From: an uncultured Porphyromonadaceae bacterium | Lineage (GTDB): Bacteria > Bacteroidota > Bacteroidia > Bacteroidales > Muribaculaceae | Assembly (NCBI GenBank): GCA_937921035.1 | Contig: CALEUL010000032.1 | Coordinates: 1-7,759, forward strand | Reading direction: 5' to 3' | DNA: 7,759 bases | In this document: positions 1 through 6,076 of the stretch, one piece after another | Position numbering within the stretch: position 1 is the stretch's first letter | How the letters are laid out: every line of letters begins with the position of its first letter | Position numbers and translations under genes: made by a program | Notes under the pieces: model-generated | Databases searched by the model: none | What the model was told of the DNA's origin: nothing | What the model saw: only the letters and a program-made list of their open reading frames with translations

Positions 1-133
1 TGTTGACCGGCTCTATGTCTATGACAACTCAATCGAGGATGCCGAAGCCCGGCTTTTGTTCCGTCTTAGCGACGGCGCGCTTGCCAAACGATATGTCGAT
101 GAACTTCCCAACTGGGCTTCGACCATCCTTCCG
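1..133 (+). repeat. Direct repeat, left copy (3' end of kinase copy 1)
   Basis: This segment matches 2292-2424 in the same orientation without gaps. The first 55 bases are identical and the next 78 contain 18 differences, giving about 115/133 identical overall. It probably extends left beyond the window edge, so the true repeat length is unknown. It lies inside the coding sequence of the first zeta-type kinase. Confidence 0.95.
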
Positions 134-154
134 GAATGGAGAGCTACAAAATAA
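1..154 (+). CDS. Zeta-toxin-family kinase (COG4185-like), copy 1, C-terminal end only
   Basis: This is the 3' end of a gene whose start lies outside the window. Reading from base 2 gives 50 codons ending in TAA at 152-154. The first 42 codons align without gaps to residues 156 onward of the kinase at 1828-2391 (shared VDRLYVYDNSIEDAEARLLF), which identifies the family. If the missing part resembles copy 2, the whole protein would be about 205 residues. The visible piece carries no catalytic motif, so activity cannot be judged. Unlike copy 2 it keeps a C-terminal tail (YVDELPNWASTILPEW). The nuclease gene downstream either starts inside this gene (ATG 136, 19-nt overlap) or 5 nt after it (ATG 160), so the two are probably co-transcribed and perhaps translationally coupled. 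The family phosphorylates small metabolites, UDP-N-acetylglucosamine in the best-studied zeta toxins; the substrate here is unknown. Confidence 0.85.
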   Translation, partial: VDRLYVYDNSIEDAEARLLFRLSDGALAKRYVDELPNWASTILPEWRATK

Positions 155-1155
155 CAAAAATGAAAGATTTAGTATCTGAAATACGCTCGATTATTGAAAC
201 CTCTCGGTCTAATGCTGTCCGATCAGTTGACTTTTGTCGCGTACAGATGTACTGGCAAATAGGACGACGTATTGTCGAGGAAGAACAGGGCGGCCAAGCC
301 CGTGCCGAGTATGGTAAAGGTCTTATAAAGAATCTTGCCCAAGAGATAGAACCCGAATACGGAAGTGGTTTTAGCTATCGTCAACTTAATTTTGCAAGGC
401 AGTTTTTCCTGGAATACCCAAAAGTGAACGCACTGCGTTCACAATTCAACTGGACTCAGTATCGTGCATTAATTCAAATTTCAGACAAAGACAAGCGAGA
501 ATATTACGAGCTTGAAGCGGCAAGTAATTGCTGGACTGCACGCCAGATGCAACGTCAGATTAATTCAATGCTATATGAACGCTTGCTTCTTAGCAATGAT
601 AAAGAATCTGTGCTCGCAATGGCGCGGAAAGAGAGAGCACCCGAAGCACCGCAGGAAATAGTTAAGGATCCAATGATTTTGGAATTCCTGGGTTTGGAAA
701 AGAAAGCACATTACTACGAGAATGACCTTGAAACAGAATTAATCAATCACCTTCAGGAATTTATACTTGAACTTGGAAATGGGTTCACTTTCGTAGCGCG
801 TCAAAAACGAATCATTCTTGAAGATGACGAGTTTTTCATTGACTTAGTCTTTTACAACCGTCTTGCTCGCCGGTTCGTGATTTTTGAGTTAAAGACAGGC
901 GAGGTAACTCATCAGGATCTGGGACAATTGCAGATGTATGTCAATTACTACGACCGTACTGAGAAACTCCCGGAGGAGAATCCCACAATCGGCATATTAC
1001 TATGCACTGCCAAAAACGACACATTGGTTAAGATGACCCTTCCCTCGGACAATAACACAATTGTTGCATCTAAATATCAACTCTATCTTCCCACAGAGCA
1101 GCAGTTGATAGCGGAAGTCGAGCGAGTTAAAAAGGAATGGGAAGAAACAAGATGA
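136..1155 (+). CDS. DUF1016/YhcG-family protein with PDDEXK nuclease domain
   Basis: The 339-residue product has the two-part layout of the YhcG family. The N-terminal DUF1016 region (about residues 10-165) shows the family signatures W40-QIG, then GFSYRQLNFARQF near 78-90 and WTQYRALIQI near 106-115. The C-terminal PDDEXK-fold nuclease domain (about 175-325) has E201 in ETELINHL, D236 in FFIDLVFY, E251-x-K253 in VIFELKTG and Q264 in LGQLQMYVNYYD, so the catalytic set looks intact. Length is normal for the family. YhcG-type proteins are predicted DNA nucleases, often found near restriction-modification and toxin-antitoxin genes; their role is poorly defined. ATG 136 gives the longest form; ATG 160 (MKDLVSEIR) has an A-rich leader typical of Bacteroidota and is an equally credible start. 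The gene directly follows or overlaps zeta-kinase copy 1, and a strong terminator lies 137 nt after its stop. Confidence 0.93.
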   Translation: MESYKITKMKDLVSEIRSIIETSRSNAVRSVDFCRVQMYWQIGRRIVEEEQGGQARAEYGKGLIKNLAQEIEPEYGSGFSYRQLNFARQFFLEYPKVNALRSQFNWTQYRALIQISDKDKREYYELEAASNCWTARQMQRQINSMLYERLLLSNDKESVLAMARKERAPEAPQEIVKDPMILEFLGLEKKAHYYENDLETELINHLQEFILELGNGFTFVARQKRIILEDDEFFIDLVFYNRLARRFVIFELKTGEVTHQDLGQLQMYVNYYDRTEKLPEENPTIGILLCTAKNDTLVKMTLPSDNNTIVASKYQLYLPTEQQLIAEVERVKKEWEETR

Positions 1156-1292
1156 GACCCAAAACGACAAAGTAACCGATGTCATTCCTATGAACTTGAG
1201 ATCTCATATTTGTACCATGCAACAATAAACTTCTGGTAATCAAATATGGTTAGATTTGAGGAAGTTAAGTAATCCCACCAACCAACGATAAC
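1156..1292. other. Non-coding gap between nuclease gene and terminator
   Basis: No convincing gene is present. An ATG at 1152 overlaps the nuclease stop codon (ATGA), the arrangement usual for a coupled downstream gene, but it reads only seven codons (MRPKTTK) before TAA at 1173-1175. The other frames are interrupted by stops and gave no recognisable protein. The segment may be the degraded start of a lost downstream gene, or simply a long 3' untranslated region leading to the hairpin at 1293-1334. Confidence 0.35.
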
Positions 1293-1334
1293 AAAATGGA
1301 GTGTAACCCAACCAGTTACACTCCATTTTTTATT
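1293..1334 (+). terminator. Strong Rho-independent terminator
   Basis: A perfect 15-bp inverted repeat pairs AAAATGGAGTGTAAC (1293-1307) with GTTACACTCCATTTT (1315-1329) around a 7-nt loop (CCAACCA). The 3' arm runs straight into a T-rich stretch (TTTTTTATTT). This is a textbook intrinsic terminator for the kinase/nuclease transcript. The A-run at the base of the 5' arm also gives a T-run on the opposite strand, so it could work in both directions, although no minus-strand gene is seen nearby to use it. Confidence 0.88.
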
Positions 1335-1354
1335 TGTATATTTCTTTGCAAACA

Positions 1355-1386
1355 CTTGTTTCCCATGTATTTTTAGCCTATATTTG
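1355..1386 (+). promoter_or_regulatory. Possible Bacteroidota-type promoter before the RhuM remnant
   Basis: TATATTTG at 1379-1386 fits the Bacteroidota -7 consensus TAnnTTTG exactly. A TTG at 1356-1358 lies 20 nt upstream, about the spacing expected for the -33 element. A transcript would start roughly 40-45 nt before the ATG at 1434. The position, just after a terminator and just before an open reading frame, supports a real promoter, but the motif is short and the region AT-rich, so chance remains possible. Confidence 0.4.
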
Positions 1387-1433
1387 CAACGTAACCGGCT
1401 ATTAATGCGGAGTTTATCAGCATAACTGCAATC

Positions 1434-1595
1434 ATGGCGAATAAGTTTGAGATACGAAATAGCACGCCAGGGTTCCTGATTTTTCAGATTGAAGGGAAAG
1501 AATCGGGTGTGCAGGTGGTGTACCACGATGAAACACGAACAAGAAGAATGATCGTATATCACAAAAGGGAAGGTTGGTTCAGACTTTTTTCGTAA
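1434..1595 (+). pseudogene. Truncated RhuM-family (virulence RhuM / COG3943) gene remnant
   Basis: An ATG at 1434 opens a 53-codon frame ending in TAA at 1593-1595. The first 34 residues have the characteristic start of RhuM-family proteins: MANKFEIRNST, then FLIFQIEGKESGVQVVY, then HDET. This was recognised from memory of the family, where the usual pattern is IRNSTAEFLIF...G..V.Y.DETIW.TQ. Full members are roughly 300 residues or more, and the DET is normally followed by a W-x-TQ helix-turn-helix region. Here it is followed by RTRRMIVYHKREGWF and a stop, with no WxTQ in any forward frame. I therefore read it as an N-terminal fragment left by a deletion, although expression as a 53-residue peptide cannot be excluded. 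It has its own promoter-like sequence upstream, and the promoter candidate for the next cassette overlaps its stop codon. RhuM function is unclear; homologues often sit in islands with restriction-modification or toxin-antitoxin genes. Confidence 0.65.
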
Positions 1596-1600
1596 ATTTG
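1593..1600 (+). promoter_or_regulatory. Possible -7 box for the antitoxin/zeta-kinase cassette
   Basis: TAAATTTG matches TAnnTTTG and lies 25 nt before the ATG at 1626, leaving a plausible short leader. No good -33 TTTG is found at the expected 19-21 nt spacing; the nearest TTGG (1574-1577) is only 15 nt away. No clear inverted-repeat operator was seen around it. It overlaps the stop codon of the RhuM remnant. Confidence 0.35.
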
Positions 1601-1625
1601 GCGTTGAATAAGAAAAGATTATACT

Positions 1626-1841
1626 ATGTCGGAAGAGCAGATGAATAGTTATCGACTTACGTCGATGGAGGAGCCGGGCGACGAGCGCATGGCTCAGATT
1701 ATGCGAGAAGTCGCCGAGGATGCCCGCGAAAGCACCCGCCGGGCTGCAGAGCGTGTGGCCGCCGGTATTGAAGTTGCTACGCATGAGGCTCGCGCAAGAG
1801 TTGAAGAAACATTAAACAGGCTTCGCAATGGCGGCAAGTGA
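1626..1841 (+). CDS. Small helical protein, probable antitoxin of the zeta-type kinase
   Basis: This 71-residue product is mostly charged and predicted almost wholly helical from about residue 17 to the end (DERMAQIMREVAEDARES, then RRAAERVAAGIEVATHEARA), rich in Glu, Arg and Ala with no Cys or Trp. A short leader (NSYRLTSMEEP, 7-17) precedes the helix. Small genes with this leader-plus-helix form commonly sit just before COG4185/zeta-type kinases in Bacteroidota, and the epsilon antitoxins that block zeta kinases are also small and helical. The antitoxin role is inferred from size and position, not from a recognised domain. The gene overlaps the kinase start by 14 nt (1828-1841), a strong sign of coupled translation and fixed stoichiometry. 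ATG 1626 is used; the in-frame ATG at 1641 (MNSYRLTSM) is an alternative. No copy is visible before kinase copy 1 because that region lies outside the window. Confidence 0.75.
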   Translation: MSEEQMNSYRLTSMEEPGDERMAQIMREVAEDARESTRRAAERVAAGIEVATHEARARVEETLNRLRNGGK

Positions 1842-2391
1842 ACATCGACCCGTCTTGATAGTTATTGCCGGGCCTAACGGGTCGGGCAAGACTTCCGTCA
1901 CCTCAAAGATTCTGCATCATGAGTGGCTTGAGGATTCTGAATACATCAATCCCGACAATGTTGCACGCGATATTTTCGGCGACTGGAACAATCAGGAATC
2001 TGTTCTGAAAGCAGCCAACTATTGCAATGAATGGAGGGAAAAGTGTCTTGCAGAGCGTAAGAGCCATATATTTGAGACAGTGATGTCCGCTGCCGATAAG
2101 GTTGATTACATTCTTAGAGCGAAAGAAGCAGGATTCTTCATCCGCTTGTTCTTCGTATCCACAGAATCTCCGACAATCAATGCGAAGCGCGTCGCAAACC
2201 GTGTGCTGAATGGCGGCCACGATGTACCTATCCCCAAAATCATATCCCGCTACGACAAGTCCATCGCAAACTGTATCGCCTTGGCTCCATATGTTGACCG
2301 GCTCTATGTCTATGACAACTCAATCGAGGATGCCGAAGCCCGGCTTCTGTTCCGTCTGGCTGACGGCGGCCTTGCAAAACGACACGTCTAA
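1828..2391 (+). CDS. Zeta-toxin-family kinase / predicted ATPase (COG4185-like), copy 2
   Basis: This 187-residue P-loop protein has a Walker A motif GPNGSGKT at residues 15-22 after a hydrophobic strand (VLIVIA). Next come INPDNVARDIF (D43 is a candidate catalytic acid) and FETVMS (82-87). An arginine-rich region RVANRVLNGGHDVP then RY (121-142) holds the arginines that in zeta kinases contact ATP phosphates. This order is typical of the COG4185/zeta-toxin group, whose best-known members phosphorylate UDP-N-acetylglucosamine and poison cell-wall synthesis; the substrate here is unknown. The gene overlaps the probable antitoxin gene by 14 nt. Compared with copy 1 at the window start, it stops early at TAA 2389-2391, while the following 13 codons still match the copy-1 tail (NWASTILP) to a second TAA at 2428-2430. 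All core motifs lie upstream of the early stop, so it may still be active, but loss of the tail could weaken folding or activity. Confidence 0.9.
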   Translation: MAASEHRPVLIVIAGPNGSGKTSVTSKILHHEWLEDSEYINPDNVARDIFGDWNNQESVLKAANYCNEWREKCLAERKSHIFETVMSAADKVDYILRAKEAGFFIRLFFVSTESPTINAKRVANRVLNGGHDVPIPKIISRYDKSIANCIALAPYVDRLYVYDNSIEDAEARLLFRLADGGLAKRHV

Positions 2392-2424
2392 GTGCTTTCC
2401 AACTGGGCTTCGACTATTCTCCCG
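2292..2424 (+). repeat. Direct repeat, right copy (3' end of kinase copy 2)
   Basis: Right partner of the repeat at 1-133. Identity is perfect at 2292-2346 and falls to about 77% afterwards. The offset between the copies is 2291 nt and spans the nuclease gene, the RhuM remnant, the antitoxin gene and most of kinase copy 2. Confidence 0.95.
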
Positions 2425-2430
2425 AGATAA
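2392..2430 (+). pseudogene. Detached C-terminal codons of zeta-type kinase copy 2
   Basis: These are thirteen codons in frame with the kinase, lying between its present stop (2389-2391) and a second TAA at 2428-2430. They read VLSNWASTILPR, matching DELPNWASTILPE of copy 1. Three of the differences (ACC/ACT, ATC/ATT, CTT/CTC) are silent, indicating that the stretch was under coding constraint before the stop arose. It is not expected to be translated except by stop-codon readthrough. Confidence 0.7.
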
Positions 2431-2459
2431 GAAACGATAAACACTCCATTTTACTTAGG

Positions 2460-2894
2460 ATGGAAATATTGAGGCAACTCTACAGGCCGTACATACTGGC
2501 GCGCTATGCTCTTTTCAGAAGAACCAACCGGAATAACGCCCGAATGCACGACATTCCTGACGAGTACAACATGATTTCATTTTTCAATGCCGTATCTCCG
2601 GTGTGGCTGGAAACCATTCTTGTGCTTATGCTGTCCGATTTCATTCCTTTCGATGTTGCGACGCGCCTCAAAATCATCGCGGCACTGTTTATCGCCAACA
2701 TCCTTGTATCGAGGCTGATAATTATCCCGTTGCTCAAGAAAGAGAACTATGTGGAACGGCAAATCAACCAGGCCGACAACAACGCCGACAAGCCATCAAG
2801 ATACGACAGCTTTTTCTTCAGCATGGCCATATTGTCAGGCTACGCAATCGTGCCTATGCTCCCCGTCGTTATATATTTCGGACTTTTACGGTAA
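2460..2894 (+). CDS. Unrecognised small membrane protein, three predicted TM segments
   Basis: I do not recognise the family. The 144-residue product has a basic, arginine-rich N-terminus (residues 1-29, no signal peptide) and three hydrophobic segments at about 46-64 (PVWLETILVLML), 71-92 (KIIAALFIANILVSRLIIIPLL without its ends) and 117-142 (FFFSMAILSGYAIVPMLPVV). A polar loop (93-116, KKENYVERQINQADNNADK) lies between segments 2 and 3. It probably sits in the inner membrane with the basic N-terminus in the cytoplasm. ATG 2460 is chosen because it gives the longest frame; no ribosome-binding site decides the start. It follows kinase copy 2 by 68 nt, so co-transcription is possible but the spacing is looser than in the rest of the cassette. 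Its stop converges on the fimbrial operon with 27 nt between. Frame length and a coherent TM pattern support a real gene; competing frames across it are irregular in composition. Confidence 0.7.
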   Translation: MEILRQLYRPYILARYALFRRTNRNNARMHDIPDEYNMISFFNAVSPVWLETILVLMLSDFIPFDVATRLKIIAALFIANILVSRLIIIPLLKKENYVERQINQADNNADKPSRYDSFFFSMAILSGYAIVPMLPVVIYFGLLR

Positions 2895-2921
2895 CACGCG
2901 AGGCAACCGTACACTCTATAT

Positions 2922-5900
2922 TTATTCCACTATATCCCGAACACAACGGATGCCTTTCGTGCTGCTGTCGTCTCCAATTGTTCCTCCTCCATCACTGGTT
3001 CTTATTCTCACCACGGCATGAAGATCAAAATCCAATTTATCATTACTGGGGTTAGAACCATATGCATAACCTGATATATCGAAGTACGACACCGTGCATG
3101 TATTATAAAAAGTCCGATCATTAGCATCGAAACCCTTATCGTTCTTTTGATACAATCCCATGATAGCGGCTTCTTTTTGATTCGGCACACGCCAGCCTTT
3201 TTTTGTATTCGTATTATAAAAACTGCAAGGATTGGTCCGGCTGATATAATCCGACCAACTTTCTCCAGCTTTCTGTTGATCTTTGATTCTCTCATCACTC
3301 AAAGAAACGACAACATCCTGATACTCGAATTTTATATACGGACGGTTATACGTCTGGTCGTTCACATGATGAATCGGCATATATCCGTCTGTATACGGCT
3401 GCTGCCGTAGACATTTATCGTCGAAGCCCGACAAGTCCACAATATTATTATCGGTATCTACAATGAATGCCGGTTCGTTGGCTCTTTTATTTTCAATAAC
3501 TGTCATATCCGAACCAAGGTTACGCACACACCTGATCTCCCACGGTGTCGACATAGATGCTGGCCACTCTCGATAAGTACTCAACGAAGTTCCTTCCATA
3601 GCCCAGAGGTTTTTACCGTCGCTGGTGTAGAACATGAAACGCGTATTGAAGCCATTTTGCGAGGGATATGAAAGTTGCGTTACCCCTTTGGGGTTAAGCA
3701 ATGGGTCCTCAAGAGCCTGACGTCCAAGAATAAGACGCACAGCCTGATTCGATGACGGAACAAACCAACGCAATTCTCCATAATCAATTTTCCCGTCGCC
3801 ATTAAGGTCGCGATTGCGGTTCATACAGGCGTTTATCGCCTGTATTCTATCCGTAGAATTTGGTTCGTAACTACTATGTACATAATTTATTTCATCAAAA
3901 CTGACTCGCTGTATTTTAGGAAGCGGTTTGTTGGATGCCGCCGCACTATAACCCTGATTATTTACAGCTGGAACGTATTCATATTCCTTCAATGACAAAT
4001 AAGTTGACCAATTCAACCTGCTGTTCTCTTTTTGGCTATTTATAAATTGCAACAGATTATATCTTCCGGCTATTTCACTCGTGCCGGTACCGCCCCCCTG
4101 ATAATTGAAATTATTGCGCAGCGTCAGTCCGAATGTCTCGTTTGTATGCTCCACTCCGATAGCCGATTTATAATTGGGATTATCTACATGATAGTAGCAC
4201 TGTATCGACTGCTGCGACACTCCGTACTTCGACTCGTAATAAAGACTCTCCTTGTCCTTGGACGTCTTTGTCTGTACTATCAGCCACATGTTGCGAGCCG
4301 GACGGTTAACATAATTCTTCCAGTTTGTCGAACTCGATTCATTACCGCCAAGTGCTCCATCATTTTCATATACATATTCATTTACGAATACGGTGTACCA
4401 GCCCGCTTTCAGACTATTGGCATTCGCCTTCATTTCCGGCAAAGTATACGTCTTCGAATCCGAAGCCGGTTTATATTCACTCAGTACATTCGCTCCGCTG
4501 GTCTCGCGGAACTCTATCCAGCTCAGGTACTTGTAATCTTCCTCTCCTTCTTCCGGTATATGACAGTTCGGATCCTGAGAATCGATTATAATATCTGTGC
4601 CGTTAAGTCGGGTAGCCGAAATATAATAATTGAAATCACTGAGGTCGGCGGCCGTCAGATTTACATTCACTGCGCAATAATGCGCGTCAAGCTCGTAATA
4701 GCTGTCCGTAACATCTGAAACAAAGCCCTCTACCCCTGGGGTTCTTTCTTTATCTATATTTTCCTCTACCTTACTTTCCACAATAACATCGTCCACGTTA
4801 TTAATCATGACATTGTATGTGTACTTCGAATTTCGCCGGCAGTCAAAATCTTTCGGATCTTTATTCACATAACCGAGATGAACCACATAATCCGTTTCAA
4901 CAATACGCCTCTTGATAGCGGTCGTAGAAAGGTCATTACCGTTCTCGTCAACATTCATCTCCATCACAACATGGAACGTTATATACGTGGCATTGTTGTT
5001 GGGGTCGGTGCTGTCTTTGCCGTCTACAAGCGCAACGAATTTACCGGAGTTGGTGCCGTCATCGTTCTTGTATTCTTTTTCGCGACTGCGGTAATCCGTT
5101 GCTGCTTCATTGCCGGTGCGGCGGTTCTCAAGCTGGCAGAAGTCAAAAACACTCACTATGTCTTTGCCCTCTTCTACAGTATTCACAACAATCTGCTTTC
5201 CGGAACTGTTGAACCCGGTTCTAACCTTTCGGGTATCGAAAGAATTGAGAGCCTCGCCGTAGGTGGCTGCCGATGCATAACCGTCAGGGCGCTCGTGTAG
5301 CCAGCTGTTTGTAGGTAGATTCTCCACACTCCAGTTGGTTATCTCGAATGTATTTATATTTTTGCTGTTGTACTTTATTCTGAATTTTACCTGCGAAATC
5401 ATTCTGCGGAGATGTATCGCACCCGATGGCTTGTTCATGCCTTCCGTAATCGTCAGGGTCTTCATCTCGGGCTTGCTGTTGGCGGCGTGTTCGTTGTCCT
5501 TGTTATGCACGGTATAATACCCGTTCATCACAAGCGCATCTACAGGAGCCTCAAAGTACGACTTACCGTCTTCATCGAAGAATACTGCCAGTTTGCAGTA
5601 TTTTTCCCATGTGTCGGCGGCAGCCAGCGCATCGGGCAGTGGTATTGGGGTCTCGCCAGGACCAGAGGTAGCGTAACGCATCTTGTAGTTCGCCGTCGCG
5701 ACTATATAGCTCTCGCCCGAAAAGGTCGTTAAGTTAAGTTCCTTGTATTCATGGAATTTCGTGAATTCCTCGTCATCGTCCGATATATACAGACCCGTCC
5801 GCAAACCGGTCTTTACATTGTACACCGCCACCCACAGAGATGTTACACGGTTGGCCTGTTCGTCTGGTATGTCGGCACGCGAAATCGGCGTCATTTCGCC

Positions 5901-6065
5901 AAGGTCGAGCTTCAGTGTTACAACTGCCGGAAGGCCCTCGGCAACATCTGTGCCCTCGGGAGCATTCAACTCGTCAGTACAGCCACTCGCAAGCCACAGG
6001 CATGCCACAAAGGCTGCAAGCGGTAGTCGGGTTCGAAGATATGTGAATATATATTGTAGTCTCAT
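2922..6065 (-). CDS. DUF4906-type fimbrial accessory/tip lipoprotein
   Basis: This is a 1047-residue surface lipoprotein. A signal peptide (1-28) ends in lipobox LASGC with the acylated Cys at 29, followed by TDE. The next region (47-90: VVTLKLDLGEM, ISRAD, VTSLWVAVYNV) resembles the N-terminal beta domain of type V fimbrial subunits, with R63 in SRA as a candidate maturation cleavage site. The C-terminal third has the DUF4906-type signature: CMNRNRDLNGDGKID then ELRWFVPSSNQ (747-773), holding a perfect EF-hand-like calcium loop (D753, N755, D757, I760, E764). Two modules each end in IRCVR (844-848 and 1039-1043), the second preceded by GWRVPNQKE (957-965), like C-type-lectin/FGE-like folds. 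In Porphyromonas pili, large accessory subunits (FimC-E, Mfa3-5) form the tip complex, and their position after anchor and stalk genes matches this one. It starts 11 nt after the fimbrillin stop. Family assignment is confident; the tip role is inferred. Confidence 0.85.
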   Translation of the reverse strand: MRLQYIFTYLRTRLPLAAFVACLWLASGCTDELNAPEGTDVAEGLPAVVTLKLDLGEMTPISRADIPDEQANRVTSLWVAVYNVKTGLRTGLYISDDDEEFTKFHEYKELNLTTFSGESYIVATANYKMRYATSGPGETPIPLPDALAAADTWEKYCKLAVFFDEDGKSYFEAPVDALVMNGYYTVHNKDNEHAANSKPEMKTLTITEGMNKPSGAIHLRRMISQVKFRIKYNSKNINTFEITNWSVENLPTNSWLHERPDGYASAATYGEALNSFDTRKVRTGFNSSGKQIVVNTVEEGKDIVSVFDFCQLENRRTGNEAATDYRSREKEYKNDDGTNSGKFVALVDGKDSTDPNNNATYITFHVVMEMNVDENGNDLSTTAIKRRIVETDYVVHLGYVNKDPKDFDCRRNSKYTYNVMINNVDDVIVESKVEENIDKERTPGVEGFVSDVTDSYYELDAHYCAVNVNLTAADLSDFNYYISATRLNGTDIIIDSQDPNCHIPEEGEEDYKYLSWIEFRETSGANVLSEYKPASDSKTYTLPEMKANANSLKAGWYTVFVNEYVYENDGALGGNESSSTNWKNYVNRPARNMWLIVQTKTSKDKESLYYESKYGVSQQSIQCYYHVDNPNYKSAIGVEHTNETFGLTLRNNFNYQGGGTGTSEIAGRYNLLQFINSQKENSRLNWSTYLSLKEYEYVPAVNNQGYSAAASNKPLPKIQRVSFDEINYVHSSYEPNSTDRIQAINACMNRNRDLNGDGKIDYGELRWFVPSSNQAVRLILGRQALEDPLLNPKGVTQLSYPSQNGFNTRFMFYTSDGKNLWAMEGTSLSTYREWPASMSTPWEIRCVRNLGSDMTVIENKRANEPAFIVDTDNNIVDLSGFDDKCLRQQPYTDGYMPIHHVNDQTYNRPYIKFEYQDVVVSLSDERIKDQQKAGESWSDYISRTNPCSFYNTNTKKGWRVPNQKEAAIMGLYQKNDKGFDANDRTFYNTCTVSYFDISGYAYGSNPSNDKLDFDLHAVVRIRTSDGGGTIGDDSSTKGIRCVRDIVE

Positions 6066-6076
6066 TTCAGATCTGT

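Noticed and set aside
1152..1175. Seven-codon frame overlapping the nuclease stop (ATGA)
   Set aside because: Too short to call a gene; noted only as a possible relic of a coupled downstream gene.
1188..1784. Minus-strand open frame of 198 codons
   Set aside because: It runs antisense through the terminator, the RhuM remnant and most of the antitoxin gene. Its composition (many His, Ser, Phe, Cys) and lack of any domain look like a chance frame.
1..2430. Complete insertion sequence or composite transposon explaining the duplication
   Set aside because: No transposase frame, terminal inverted repeats or target-site duplication was found. The repeated ends are kinase coding sequence, so gene duplication with recombination is the simpler reading.
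2887..2911. Inverted repeat TACGGT / ACCGTA between the convergent genes as a bidirectional terminator
   Set aside because: The stem is only 6 bp with a 13-nt loop and no T-run on either strand, and it begins inside the membrane-protein coding sequence. Too weak to call.
2603..3055. Plus-strand frame of 150 codons overlapping the membrane-protein gene
   Set aside because: It is shifted relative to a frame with coherent membrane segments, is rich in His, Arg, Gln and Cys, and crosses into the antisense of the fimbrial gene.
4032..4718. Plus-strand open frame of 228 codons
   Set aside because: It is the complement of the large fimbrial lipoprotein gene, which has a signal peptide, lipobox and family motifs. 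The plus-strand frame has no recognisable domain and an odd Ile/Arg-rich composition.
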